From Sepioteuthis lessoniana (Eukaryota; Mollusca; Cephalopoda; Myopsida; Loliginidae), in assembly GCA_963585895.1 (NCBI GenBank), contig OY757911.1:60618530-60682529 (forward strand): a stretch of DNA of 64,000 bases, given 5' to 3'. Below the pieces are notes generated by a model that was not told where the DNA came from, did no database searches, and saw nothing but the letters and a program-made list of their open reading frames with translations. Made by a program: the position numbers and the translations under genes. Each line of letters opens with the position of its first letter. Within the stretch, counting starts at the first letter, position 1. This document shows positions 34,451 to 45,912 of this stretch, piece by piece.

Positions 34451-35698
34451 TGTATATTTCAACACAAACAGTATGTCTACGTACTAGTAAAAATATAGAG
34501 TAATGAACTTGTAATTAATCCACGAATTGAATATATATTCCATAAGTTAGTATGTTATCCACTATCAACACAGCACTTATGTCAGCACGTTTTTCTTGAT
34601 TTAACTAAAACTGTTATTCTGTCTACGTTTTTGCTCATCTACGCTAAATATATCTATACATGATATATTTTAAATTTCATGATTATCACTGAAAGAATTA
34701 AAATTATATTACAAATCTGAGCTGCTCTAAGTTTGAGACAGCTCCTTAATAGACATTATCCCCTCCTCCACATGAATTACGGTGGCAGGGCGATGTGGTC
34801 TGAAGTATTCGGGATACTGGAGTTGGTGCGTATGTATATGAATCCAGGCAAATTCTAGACCTGTCCATAACTTTGTGTTTGTTCTTTTATATGGCTGCCA
34901 GAAATATTATGGGATCTTAATATATCCTGTGCAAGCCCAATGAGGTTTGAATCAACTGATTGGTTCAGTGGTGTAATTGGAAGTCAGCTGAGTGTATCTG
35001 ATAGCAGTATTGTGTAAACCACGCACCATATGATAATTGTAACTTGAATGGAATATCCCGACTGGGAAACATGGTGAGCATTAAGGGGAACAAATAGTTT
35101 GCAACAAGATCTGTATATATCACACCAGTCAAGACGGACTTTCACTCGTGGTTGTTGAATACTTCAAAAGGATTCACACCACATCAATACAGAGCCGAGC
35201 ATAGCTTGCACAACATTCTAATAATAAGCTGGTCTCTTTGCTTCATATAGTCTCCTTCACTACAGATCTTCCCGTCTACCTGTCTAGATGAAGCGCATTA
35301 ACCAAAACCATGGTGTTGATAATTGTATTCTTATTGATCGATGACAAACAAAAGACTTTATACTAGACTTTCAGTGGACTAACAGAGGGAGCAGCACTAG
35401 TGTTGAAATGTGAAGTGATCTGATGCAATATTCCCTCCTTTGGGCGGTGAAGATCCTTGTCAGTGGCCAATCATATTTTCATGGCATACATTTTTACAGT
35501 TATTGTAGAAAAACTATAACAGTCGCTACACTTTAGATTTGGTGGAATGGTTTTCGTTAAATCAATAAAAATGTGCTCATTAATTTGTTTAGCGTAACGG
35601 TTATCGTTGTTGGAAATAGAATCAGCGACCCGAGCACAAATCTGGGACGAAGCTTTTCGCTTTTCATTGCACGGCAAACTTCTAAAGAAAGGGATGAA
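34451..35698. other. No supported gene
   Basis: Mixed composition, possibly old transposon-derived sequence continuing from the RT fragment. No motif can be placed with confidence. Confidence 0.35.
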
Positions 35699-35925
35699 TC
35701 AATCTGTTCTCCCTCCGCTATAAGTGAATAGTTGGCCAGACTGGATTTTTTTAGCCTTAGTATAGCAACTTGCTTAGGAGAATAAAAAACCTGAACTCAA
35801 AGCAGTAGTAAATATTCACTCAGCCACGAGCATGATGTGACACTAGGTCAATTTTTCAAGGAGAGTACAAGTGGTTTTGAATTATAAATTTTCCTTTTTC
35901 TAGATTGGTTACCATACCAAAGTTT
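35699..35925. mobile_element. Two decayed SINE-B pieces in tail-to-tail orientation
   Basis: 35699-35800 resembles the 3' half of SINE-B on the plus strand (CTCCCTCCGCTATAAGTGAA, GCAACTTGCTTAGGAGAATA). 35835-35925 resembles the same region on the minus strand (CACTAGGTCAATTTTTCAAG, TCCTTTTTCTAGATTGGTTA). Both are strongly diverged. Confidence 0.55.
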
Positions 35926-35984
35926 ATATTTTCTTTATTTATACAATATATTGTTGTTTTCTCTTACTCCGCATCTCTATTGTA

Positions 35985-36276
35985 TTTATATGTATGTGAT
36001 ACTATGGCTTTCACTTCACCAAATATGATACTATACTTTCACTTCACCAAATATGATACTATACTATACTATACTATTTATATGTATGTGATACTATGGC
36101 TTTCACTTCACCAAATATGATACTATACTATACTTTCACTTCACCAAATATGATACTATACTATATGATACTATGGCTTTCACTTCACCAAATATGATAC
36201 TATACTATATCAAATATGATACCATACTATGTATGTGATACTATGGCTTTCACTTCACCAAATATGATACTATACT
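35985..36276. repeat. Irregular tandem repeat of about 30-60 bp
   Basis: Six copies of CTTTCACTTCACCAAATATG followed by ATACTATACT, mixed with TATGTATGTGATACTATGG spacers. The open frame at 35905-36120 is a product of the repeat. Confidence 0.9.
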
Positions 36277-36435
36277 TGTTACAGTACCGAATGTGAAGAG
36301 TGCAACACCACGGCACCATCTCGAACATGAATAGATGTTACTTCTTCAAACATAAGGTGACTCGGCTGTTCCAGATATGAACTTGTTTATAGTTCAGACT
36401 GCATACAGTTTTTCTAGCAGTCATCGAAGCACAAA

Positions 36436-36437
<2 letters not shown>

Positions 36438-36511
<74 letters not shown>
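36438..36511. repeat. (GA)n microsatellite
   Basis: About 37 uninterrupted GA units. Confidence 0.95.
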
Positions 36512-36515
<4 letters not shown>

Positions 36516-37244
36516 TAAGGGTCTACGTACAGAGATACACCTCCACCCTTTGTCGCTTCCTCGAAATGCTCTGTAAACGATTCGACTCGACTCTAACTCA
36601 ATTCACAACTGACTAATTTTCAAAATTCGCTAATTTCTATATATCCTAAAATTAAGTATATCATTAATGTTATGTCATCTCACTCAGTTATTGCGTCATC
36701 TCATCATGGTCATCATATGTATCTCTAACTTTCATAATGTTTTTATTTTATCTCAGTCAAACTTACCATTTTATTTCCATTTGGCCTTCCTGTCCCGAGA
36801 TGACGGGTGTCCTTTGACATACGTTCGCACGTTCACGCACATGACTTTTTAAATTTGACTTACATTTCCACTGAAACATTTTAGCTAAGTAAATGACTTC
36901 TGAATAATCTACAATCTAAGCAAACAAAATAATAAAATAATTAACCATCACAGTAATTATTTTACAAATAGAAAGATATTTTACTCATTTTTCCGTCATC
37001 TTGCAAGTATACAGTACAAAGGAATCTATTTTGCCTTACCATTTACCCATATCCTGCCAATGGTGGAGGGGCCGGGTAGATTAATTGAACATTGAGTTCC
37101 TAATCTTTCTCGACCTATAAATTATTTCATGCTCAGTCGGTGTTAAATTCTATCAGTATCCCATATTACAATTGTCGTCTTTTTATCTGTTGAACTATAT
37201 ATAGAACATCTGATTGAATTTATATCTTCAAGTGGATGAAGCAT
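36512..37244. other. No gene; holds one copy of a 90 bp dispersed sequence
   Basis: AT-rich DNA apart from 36776-36868, which recurs inside a SINE at 37297-37388. Confidence 0.5.
36776..36868 (+). repeat. 90 bp dispersed repeat, copy 1
   Basis: Shares ATTTGGCCTTC, ATGAC-GGTGTCC, ATACGTTCGCACGT and ATTTGACTTACAT-like blocks, in the same order and spacing, with 37297-37388. Similarity by eye is roughly 80 percent. Confidence 0.7.
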
Positions 37245-37565
37245 TAGTTTCTTTGTATTTTTTATGACATATCAACCTTTGTAAGTCATTTAATACATTT
37301 GGCCTTCATGTTCTGATATGACAGGTGTCCGTTATTATACGTTCGCACGTGCACGCGCTTCACTTTTCCTATTTGACTAACATAACTATTCTAGAAGTAC
37401 AGTAGTAGTACTATTTAATCTATAGCTGCCAGAATAAGGAAGTTCATACCTTTCCCAAAGGTATTCGTCCGAAAGTGAATGTAACAGCTCGACTTGAGTT
37501 CGAACACGTTTACTACGATTCCGCAGTACACCGCTTTAACCGTTACACCACGGAGACATCCACTA
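37245..37565 (-). mobile_element. SINE-A copy with a 90 bp insertion
   Basis: Minus strand: tail (TATGACATATCAACC, GTAAGTCATTTAATAC) at the left, then the insertion. The body resumes (ATTCTAGAAGTACAGTAGTA) and runs to a well-preserved head (CGATTCCGCAGTACACCGC, TTTAACCGTTACACCACGG). The insert sits exactly where AATGCCAAAGCCATTCT would be in an uninterrupted SINE-A. Confidence 0.85.
37297..37388 (+). repeat. 90 bp dispersed repeat, copy 2, inside a SINE-A
   Basis: Second copy of the sequence at 36776-36868. Being inside a SINE it must have been inserted or templated there after the SINE landed. Confidence 0.7.
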
Positions 37566-38234
37566 CAGCATTAGTGAAATCATCTGATGTTTCCAGTTTC
37601 ACTGATTTTTTGGCACAACGAAGAAGAAGCATTTGAACTCAGGAGCCAACTGGAAGTAATATATCAATATTGGTCAGTATGTCTTTAAGTCCTATCAATT
37701 TAAAATGCTGAATTTTACAAAATGTTATGCTGTATTTTGTTTGTGAAATAATGCTTAAACTATGCGTTTTAAATGTAAAGACACGCTTACTCTACTATAA
37801 AGCCAAATTGATGTTAAGTCTCTTTCCAAATGTCAGCGAACAAGGCAGAATGTTTTTGAATCTCTTCTATAATATAATTTAAAAATTCGTAAAGAAAGCC
37901 CTAACAGTAGTTTCGAAGAAAAAAGTAAAAGCCTAAAACACACACACAAAAAAAATTTTTAAAGCTCTATAATCCCCAAAGCCTACTAGGTTCCCAACTG
38001 TAGTATAAAAATAAAAACTAAAAAGCCAAGGAAAAGTCTCAATACCGCCACAAAAAAAAAGAAGCAAAAATACAGTACCAATGAAAGTCTGAAAGTACCT
38101 TAATCTTGGACTTAAGACTTAAAACTTAAGAAAACTCAAATCAAAATTACCCCCCCTTTTTTTTTCTTTACGTACACATGGGAAGCAGCATGATGTACGT
38201 AAAGGTATTTGAATAAACCCATGGACGACCAAAC
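37566..38234. other. A-rich DNA upstream of the RTE LINE
   Basis: No gene; many A runs (37915-38130). Confidence 0.45.
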
Positions 38235-41200
38235 TCAATATCTAAACGGGTCCTGGACGTGAGGTTGACGACTTTACGCTCAGGATCGTTAGTTCGATCG
38301 GGGAACTACTGCTGCTCCTCTATAAGAGTGGCTTCTATAGAAGAGAATAAAACAGCCATCGAAAGATAACCATGACCCACACTCAAACCACATACACAAA
38401 CCGCATCGCTCTTCGCGCGGGTAAAAAAGGGGCGCGTCCTGCTGAGGTTGGAGCCCTGGCCTCAGTGTTCGAAAAATCAGCTACAGAGCTCAAACAATCA
38501 AAACTACTAAAATGCAAGCAAACACTACAAATAGCCACATTTAACGTAAGAACCTTAAATAGAATAGGACAACTACCAGAGCTAATCGCATCGGCCGCAG
38601 AACAGAAGATAGACATAATATGCATACAAGAACACAGATACACGCACACCGAAGATATCAAATATCACGAACCTGGCAAGGGCTGGTCGCTCGTCACTGT
38701 ATCCGCATGGAAAAACTCTGTCAACGCAACAGTAGGAGGGGTAGGATTACTTATAGGACCTAGAGCATTAAAAACGCTTAATAGCGTTAAGAAAATACAA
38801 CCTAGAATGATGGCAGCTACTTTTAACGGCAACCCCAGAGCAACAATCATCTCATGCTACAGCCCTACCAATGTTAGTGAAGAAACTGAACTAGTCACCT
38901 TCTACGATGAGTTATCCTCATTAGTGCGTAGTATCCCGAAACACAACATGTTAGTCATAGGCGGAGACATGAATGCCCAAATCGGGAAAAACGGAAACAA
39001 CAAATACAGCCTCCACAACACGTCAAATAGGAATGGGCAACATCAAACAGATTTCATGATAGAAAATAGATTAGCATGCCTCAATACAAACTACCAAAAA
39101 AGGAAGGGCAAACTATGGACATACACGTACGCAAACAATACGAAAGCTCAGATAGACTACGTCCTTATAAACAAGAAATGGAAAAATAGTGCAATGAATT
39201 GCGAGGCATACTCCTCTTTTGAGGGTGTGTCCACCGATCACCGAATAGTCACGGCGAAAATACGGTTAAGCCTACGAAAAAACGCCAAACGAACAGCGAC
39301 CACCAAACACTATGACTGGGCCCTATTGAACAACAAAGATATAAGAGATAAATACGTATTAGAATTAAGAAACAGATTCGAAACACTACAAGAAAGGACG
39401 GAAAAAAGTACACCAAACGACGAATATGAAAATTTCGTCAATGCACACCTCGAGGCAGCAGCAAAATATATTCCAACAAAACTTAAAACTAAATATAGAG
39501 TCCCTTGGGAAACTTTAGCAGTGAGAGAAAAACGTGCACTAGTGAAAACAGCCTCCAAAAACTATCGAAAAAACCCAACAAACACAAATGCCTTAAAACT
39601 AAAAACGGCACAATATCAATTAGCAGGCATATATATAAAGGAACAGACAGAATACATTCAAAATCATATAGATAAGATTAGAGACTCGGTGGAAGATAGA
39701 CAATCTAGAATAGCCTGGCAAACAATAAACGAAGTGAGCAGAAGAAAGAACACAGCCAAAGCAAAACTGAAAGCAGCAAACCAACAAGAAAGAATAAAAC
39801 TGTGGAAACAGCACTTCGAAAACCTACTGGGAAACCCACCGAAAATAACACAGGAACCAATCACCAGAATAATTAGCAAACAATTAGACATTAAACTAGG
39901 ACCGTTCACACAAGAAGAACTCGACTCGGTTCTCAGAAAAATTAAAAATAGGAAAGCTGCAGGGCTGGACGAGATTCCCCCAGAAGTATGAAAGACCAGA
40001 CAATTTGACGACATACTGCTCCGAAACTGCAACGCAGTATACAATCAAAATTCGATAGATAGATGGATGAAAGGATGCATACTCCCCTTCCCTAAAAAGG
40101 GGGACCTCGGATTAGCCAAAAACTACTGAGGCATAACACTTACATCCATAGCAGCCAAAATCTACAATGCCCTACTACGAAACCGAATAGAACCCAAAAT
40201 CGACAACATACTTAGAAAAAACCAAAATGGCTTCCGAAGAAATAGATCCACGACCTCACAAATATTAACCATCCGTAGAATCCTTGAAGGTGTACGGGCA
40301 AAAAACCTACAAGCGACATTAATATTTGTCGTCTTTACCAAGGCTTTCGACTCCATTCACAGAGAAAGATGGAACAAATCCTACTAGCGTACGGCATACC
40401 TAAAGAAACCGTAGCAGCAATAACGATTCTCTATAGAAACACTAAAGTAAAAGTACCATCACCAGATGGAGACACAGAATACTTTGACATTGTAGCAGGA
40501 GTACTACAAGGGGACACGCTGGCTCCGTACCTCTTTATCATTTGTCTAGACTACGTATTTAGAACATCGATTGACAAAATCAAAGAGAATGGCTTCGAAC
40601 TGACGAAGAAAAGAAGCAAAAGGTACCCTGCAACAACAATTACCGACGCCGACTACGCCGATGACATAGCGATACTGGCAAATACACCTGACCAAGCCGA
40701 AACACTACTGCATAGTTTGAAACGAGCATCAGCAAACATAACCCTCTATGTTAATGCACACAAAACGGAATATATGTGCTATAACCAAACGGGGGACATC
40801 TCCACTCAAGAAGGAACCCCTCTTAAACTAGTTGACAAATTCACTTACCTAGGAAGCAGCGTCGAATCAACCGAAAAGGACATCGAAACGAGGTTAACGA
40901 AAGCATGGACAGCTATCAATAGGCTATCAATTATATGGAAATCAGACCTAACCGATAAAATTAAACGCAGTTTCTTCCAGGCAGCGGTCACATCGATACT
41001 GCTATATGGCTGCACTACATGGACGCTAACAAAACGGCTGGAGAAGAAGCTAGATGGCAATTACGCAAGAATGCTGCGTGCAATCCTGAACAAGTCCTGG
41101 CAGCAACACCCCACAAGACACCAACTGTACGGCCACCTGCCCCCTATCACGAAAACTATTCAAGTTAGAAGAACCAGACATGCAGGACACTGCTGGAGAA

Positions 41201-41413
41201 GTAGGGACGAACTCATAAGGGATGTACTCTTATGGATCCCCGCACATGGCCGCGCAAAAGCAGGACGACCAGCACGAACATACATTCAGCAGCTATGTGA
41301 GGATACAGGATGTTGTCCTGAAGACCTACCTAGGGCGATGAACGATAGGGAGGAGTGGCGAGAGAGGGTCAGGGATATCCGTGCTACCAGCGTGATATGA
41401 TGATGATGATGAT
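38235..41413 (+). mobile_element. Near full-length RTE-like LINE
   Basis: About 3.2 kb, the usual length of an RTE-type element. A roughly 137 bp GC-richer 5' leader (from about TCTAAACGGGTCCTGGACG) is followed by a single ORF of endonuclease plus reverse transcriptase and a short (ATG)n tail at 41398-41413. There is no separate ORF1, as in RTE. The 5' boundary is an estimate, and I could not find a convincing TSD. Confidence 0.85.
38372..41400 (+). pseudogene. RTE LINE polyprotein (APE endonuclease + RT), inactivated
   Basis: Nicks the target and copies the element RNA. The APE domain (residues about 53-295) looks intact: N58 in ATFNVRTLN, E87 in IQEHR, D199/N201 in GGDMNAQIG, D262 in IDYVL, D289-H290 in STDHRIV. 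A basic linker follows, then the RT with NGFRRNRSTTSQIL, GVLQGDTLAPYLF and DADYADDIAIL. Four lesions are visible against the other copies. TGG became TGA at 39989-39991. A CGA codon became TGA near 40128. The first Asp of the FVDFTKAFD motif is Val (about 40331). One base is lost near 40365, which moves the frame so the rest reads 40369-41400. The start was chosen as the first ATG after the leader. The C-terminal GHCWRSRDEL...GRPARTYIQQL segment is complete. Confidence 0.93.
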
Positions 41414-41545
41414 ATAACGTGGAGGAATTCTTTTTTTTATTATTTCGTTCGGGCAATAGAGCTAAAAGAATTGGAAATAAACTAAGAGAGAAAAAGCGAA
41501 AATATATTGTCAATAAAATCAATTGATTCTTATTAGAGAGGATTG

Positions 41546-41546
41546 T

Positions 41547-41578
<32 letters not shown>

Positions 41579-41579
41579 A
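41546..41579. repeat. (AAAG)n microsatellite
   Basis: Eight AAAG units. Confidence 0.95.
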
Positions 41580-42170
41580 TTGATAAATGCGATGAGAATA
41601 TTGTACGGCTTCCCTGTTAACATAAATCTATAACGGATGCTAAAAAAATTACTAATATGAAAACGTCCCGCACAAGATTATTTCCAAATTGTAGTTGATA
41701 AATAGTTGATATCTGTGTTTATGATTGATATATCATTCGCAACTTTATTTTTTAATGTCTTATAATTTCATGCAAGATTAAGATTAGATTAAGATTAAGT
41801 TATCATTTTCACTATGTTTCAATATGTTTCCTTTTGGTAGTGTTGTCACCTAATTGAATGGCTGTAGCGTAGTCAGCGATGACATCTATGTTAGCAAAGC
41901 TATTTGCCAGCTGAGGTGGGAAACAAAAACACAGTTGACTTTTAGTGTTTGGATTTTTCGTTGTTTTATACTCTCTCCGACCAATCTCTGAAACCATGAA
42001 ATAAAAAATAAGTCGACAATGGACATCACATGATATCTTCACCGTTATTCAATGAACGGGACTCTTCTCTCTAGGATGCGTTTTTTTTTTTTTTATTTTT
42101 GCACCAAACCAGCAAAAGAGAAACAGAGACCAAATCCAGAAATTCCATTACACACTCATACGCGCTCCCG

Positions 42171-42221
<51 letters not shown>
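42171..42221. repeat. (CA)n(TA)n compound microsatellite
   Basis: CA run followed by a TA run; the overlapping frames are repeat translations. Confidence 0.95.
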
Positions 42222-42222
<1 letters not shown>

Positions 42223-42564
42223 CAGGTTCACCGAACACCTCTCTCCAACTTCCGCCTCGGGTAAGTGACATTATCTAGCAGGGCCGACCTAAGGATATGC
42301 GAAACCCAGTTGAGAACATATACACTGCAATTTATTGTTGTGTGTACTTGACGAGCCGGCAGTAGCTTACATTAGCAAGAGGGTCTCGTTAGGCGGCGGG
42401 AGGGGGGAGGCAATTGGGATCAATTGGTCCGACTGACTTACTGGCTTACTAGCTCTCGTCACCGTTTTTGTTGAAATTAAGGATACTTATGCCTATCTAA
42501 AGGTCATTTTATTTATTTGTTTTCCCCGTTACCTTGCTACAGACATCTGGCTTCGTGTTCGTCT

Positions 42565-42701
42565 GGTGGGCACCTCGGGTGGTGTAAAGGTTAGCAAGGT
42601 AGACTAGCAAACCTACACGAGTGAGTTCGATTCTCATTGGGTGCCCAATTCAAGCGGCCTTGTGCTACATCTAAGCAAAAAAGCTTAGTAAATTACCCCC
42701 C
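42565..42701 (+). mobile_element. SINE-D: 137 bp tRNA-like SINE with a perfect 14 bp TSD
   Basis: Flanked by the identical 14-mer CTTCGTGTTCGTCT at 42551-42564 and 42702-42715. The first 80 bp resemble a tRNA: GGGCACC at the start pairs with GGTGCCC near 42635-42645. There is an A-box-like GGTGTAAAGGTTAGC and a B-box-like GAGTTCGATTCTC. The short tail holds a hairpin (CTAAGC-A6-GCTTAG) and ends TTACCCCCC. The perfect duplication and clean promoter boxes suggest a recent insertion. It differs in body and tail from SINE-A, B and C. Confidence 0.85.
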
Positions 42702-42805
42702 CTTCGTGTTCGTCTAGGTCTCTCATATACTACTACAAATTAAGAATATTTCAAATTAGTATCTGATGTCATTATTTTCCAGATTGAGGCTGGTGGTATG
42801 AACTT

Positions 42806-42810
<5 letters not shown>

Positions 42811-42836
<26 letters not shown>

Positions 42837-42854
42837 GGGGAGAGAGAGAGAGAG
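42811..42854. repeat. (GA)n microsatellite
   Basis: GA run with a GGGG interruption. Confidence 0.95.
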
Positions 42855-43054
42855 CAGCAAAAACAGTTATTTAGTTTTTAAGCGGTTATTTTTCTGATCG
42901 TTTTTAAGATCACCGTACGGCTGTTGAAATGAATTAATTCCTTTTTAGCGATTTGACAAATGCTATTGAGAAGATCTAAAAGCAAATGTGTGAGAAGTTA
43001 TCTGCTGCTTATAACAATTAGTAAGAGAGTAGATAAGCAGTCAGACTGGAAGAG

Positions 43055-43477
43055 ACCCCATGGTATAGTGACTAACAAGCTGGTCTGCGTCATCTCAGAA
43101 TTTGTGTTCGAATTTCAGTTGCGCGCAATTACATATGAACCCCTTATACCGTTTAATTACTAGTTAAATAGTCGATGTCAAAAACAGTTCCATTTCAAAA
43201 CTGGCTCAATGGCCTACAGGGTAGAGTGTTCGCCAATGGTCCGGGAAACCAGGGTTCAATCCCAGGTCGAGTCATACCAAAGACTCAAAAAGTGGAGCAA
43301 TCCAAGGAATGGAGTAGCGCCCTCCTCGACACCTCGGTCTAGAAGCTATAAAAAAGGGAGCCTCTGGGTTACCCTCGAATAAGGTCGCCAACTTTACTTA
43401 CTTACTTACAATGATGACATCGGCATTAAATAACCCACGATGGTTGATATGCTATTAAACAAAGAAAGAAAAACACT
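43055..43477 (+). mobile_element. Old SINE-A split by a SINE-C
   Basis: A diverged SINE-A head lies at 43055-43165 (CATGGTATAGTGACTAAC, TGTTCGAATTTC, ACATATGAACCCCTTATAC). Its tail is at 43411-43477 (ATCGGCATTAAATAACCC, GGTTGATATGC, ATTAAACAAAGAAAG). The SINE-C at 43199-43410 and a short Rep-E-array-like piece (GTCAAAAACAGTTCCATTTC) lie between. Confidence 0.65.
43199..43410 (+). mobile_element. SINE-C copy nested in SINE-A
   Basis: tRNA-like head (TACAGGGTAGAGTGTTCGCC; B box GGGTTCAATCCC), a body with an internal deletion of the TTGATACC..CATTAAAAGG block, then ACACCTCGG, AAAAGGGAGCC, GGTCGCCAACTTTACTTAC. It ends in three ACTT units. Confidence 0.85.
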
Positions 43478-43744
43478 AAAACAATCCATTCAGAGAGAAA
43501 CTCATTTAAAGAGAGATAGAAAGTTAGACGAACCCTACCAGAAAACAATCTGGACCTAGTCTTCTCAAATAGAAAATGACGGAACCTTAGTTGAGTTCGG
43601 GTTGGTTTTAGGGTTAGGGTTTGACGAACATTTGGTTAATTATTAAATAATTATTATTTCACTCGTTGTGAATTTTTCACACGGATACTAACTGGTAGTG
43701 CTAATTGAAGTCCATGTGACAGCAAGTCTACTCAGATAAGCAGT

Positions 43745-44560
43745 ACATTTCTATTTTTGCTGATTTCAACATTATTGTAGTTTAGATGATCTCGATTCTT
43801 CCCGCTGATATCCAGTTCCCCGGACTTTTTCTTTTTTGTTGGGGATGTTCCAAGAGACCCAACTACATTTGATTTTAACGTTATCCCCATTTTCCTTAAC
43901 TTTATTTTATATATCAGGAGAAGTCCAGATATTTTTCAGCTTTGTACTTTCTTTTATTTTCACTCTATGAAACGTTAAAATACACAAGATGAAAATATTC
44001 TTTCTTCTTATCTTTTTTTTTTTTTTACTAGACCTGCTCTTGTGATTTGGTATTCTTTTTTTGTTAATCCCAGATAATTTTTTTTAGGCTAGATTCTGTT
44101 TTGTGTATATACAACTTGTTTGGTTTGGTTTCTTTGTTTAATGGCATATTAAGATTTGTAGGTTATTTATTGCCAAAGCCATTCTCCTAGAAGAACAGTA
44201 GTGGTACTATTTTACCCATAGCTGGGAGGATAAGGGGGTTCATACCTTTCCCAAGGGTATTTGCCTGAAAGTGAACGTAATAGCGCGACTGGAATACGAA
44301 CTCGCGTACTACGATTCCGCAGTCCATCGCTTTAACCATTACACTACGGGGATACCCCCATACAATTTGTAAACTCGGTCAAATTTTCATCTCTTGCAAA
44401 ATTTTCAGTAGTTTATCTTTCGCAACAAGTCATGCCTTATCTTTTTTTGCGCTACTTTGTTGCATTTATTTCTTATGTGACAAGTCGTTTTATCTGTCAC
44501 CACATAAACTACACACTGCGTGTTATCAATTTTTATTTTACCATAATTTTTTCCAAAATC
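43745..44560 (-). mobile_element. RLE-type LINE, 3' part, interrupted by a SINE-A
   Basis: Minus strand, decayed. Reading from 44555 leftwards are the segment before and around the zinc knuckle, the helix after it and, past the SINE, the remains of the endonuclease and C-terminus (KKVQS, VVGSLGT). Stops are frequent. The copy's 5' end at about 44560 abuts the 3' end of another RLE copy, again head to tail. Confidence 0.65.
44120..44359 (-). mobile_element. SINE-A copy with 11 bp TSD, inside the RLE LINE
   Basis: Complete minus copy: tail TTGGTTTGGTTTCTTTG, GGTTATTTATTGCCAAAGCC, body CCTAGAAGAACAG, head CGATTCCGCAGTCCATCGC and TTTAACCATTACACTACGG. The direct repeat ATACAANTTGT (one mismatch) flanks it at 44109-44119 and 44360-44370. 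Confidence 0.92.
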
Positions 44561-45002
44561 ATTATTCCTTGAGAGTTTTTTTTTTTTAATTGGTGTCCAA
44601 GTTATAGTAACTCTCCTCTAGTTTCCAGGATTCTTCTCAATATTCTGCTCGACCCCAACAATGCTATAATATGGATGGTCTGGATTTTTTCTCTGATTTC
44701 CGATTCTTCTATTCTCCTTTCTAAGACTTTGGGCACTGTTCCATATGCATCAACTACAATTGATAACATCGTGACCCTCGGGTTCTCCAGCTTTTTCGTT
44801 CTCTAGTAAGATCCAAGTATTTGTTTATTGCTTCATTTACTTTTATTTTCACTCTATGGTCTGTCAGAACGGTAAAATCCACATGATAGTTCTTTTCTTG
44901 TAATTGATTAATATAAAGTCTAGTCTTCTGGCTTTGTTTAGAGATCCTTTGGTGACTGAAAATTACAGAGAATTTTATGTATCTTATTGTGTTCTAGTTT
45001 AT

Positions 45003-45289
45003 CATATTTACCCAACCCCCTTCCGCTCTGGCAGGATATGATACAAGGTCAATTTTTTGGCGGAGTTTAACAGGTTTGAATTCAGAGTTTTCCTTCTCCT
45101 AGACTAGTTGCCTCACCAAGGCTGAAGAAACCAGTCTGCCCTACTATAGCTGGAAGGGGAATAATTGGATTCATACCTTTCCCAAGGGTATTCGTGCTAT
45201 GTGAAATGCAATCAGTCTCGTCCAGGATTTGAACTCGTTTTGCCGTGTCAATTTCCTACGACGATAACCATTAGACCACAGGCACAATG
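45003..45289 (-). mobile_element. SINE-B copy with 10 bp TSD, inside the RLE LINE
   Basis: Complete minus copy with the tail pair CTCCGC..GCGGAA, body (GGATTCATACCTTTCCCAAG, GTGAAATGCAATCAGTCTCG) and tRNA-like head (ACGATAACCATTAGACCAC). The perfect direct repeat TCTAGTTTAT lies at 44993-45002 and 45290-45299. Confidence 0.93.
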
Positions 45290-45386
45290 TCTAGTTTATG
45301 CATATACTATTTGGCAGTATGTTCAAATTTAAATTTCTTGCATGATTCCCAGTGGATCACCTTTCCTACCAGTCGTGCCTAGTCTT

Positions 45387-45545
45387 TTATTTCTTTTGTG
45401 CTAGTTTGCCAGATTCGCTTATTATGGGCGAAATCGTTTCGTCTTTGTCAACACATAATACACACTTGCTATTCTGCTGCGTATTATCGATTTTGGCTTT
45501 GATATAATTGGCACTTATGGTGTTGTTTTTAATATGGCATTTTGG
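45387..45545 (-). pseudogene. RLE LINE zinc-knuckle segment
   Basis: Open frame KAKIDNTQQNSKCVLCVDKD then ETISPIISESGKLAQKK. It corresponds to the CX2CX8HX4C knuckle (KCRPCGDRDETITHIISECC) seen complete at 59326-59380. Here the two first Cys remain, but His is Pro and the last Cys is Ser, so the finger is broken. Confidence 0.8.
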
Positions 45546-45814
45546 TTGATTCATGTTTTGTGCTTCATGCAATTTTGGCTTGTTGTTTAAATTTTGTAAT
45601 CAAAGCCGCTGAAGCTGTTTGCAGAATTTAAGAAATGGAAGGAAATAAAATGGTATCGGAGAATATCTAAATCTGGATCTAATTTTTCGAGGGTGATGGC
45701 TTGTCTACTGAAGTAAAGTCCATAAGTTGACAATCGCCTACTGATTATCATGCCTTTTAATACAAGATAAATGAAAACGTGACGATTACAGCTCAGAAGC
45801 ATTCAGATAATCGC

Positions 45815-45820
<6 letters not shown>

Positions 45821-45894
<74 letters not shown>

Positions 45895-45912
45895 CCAAAG
45901 AAGATTATATAT

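Larger units (their letters stand above)
41414..42564. other. No gene; two microsatellites
   Basis: (AAAG)n at 41546-41579 and (CA)n(TA)n at 42171-42221. The remainder is AT-rich and unrecognised, with a G-rich patch near 42390. Confidence 0.5.
44561..45545 (-). mobile_element. RLE-type LINE, 3' part, interrupted by a SINE-B
   Basis: Minus strand. The 3' end (complement of AACTCTCAAGGAATA) is at 44562. The C-terminal helix and decayed endonuclease lie at 44600-45000, the SINE-B follows, and the zinc-knuckle region is at 45300-45545. It is better preserved than its neighbour at 43745. Confidence 0.75.

Noticed and set aside
42575-42645. Functional tRNA gene
   Set aside because: The tRNA-like fold is imperfect and the sequence is part of a TSD-flanked SINE.
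43606-43622. Telomere-like TTAGGGTTAGGG
   Set aside because: Only two units; too short to be an interstitial telomere.
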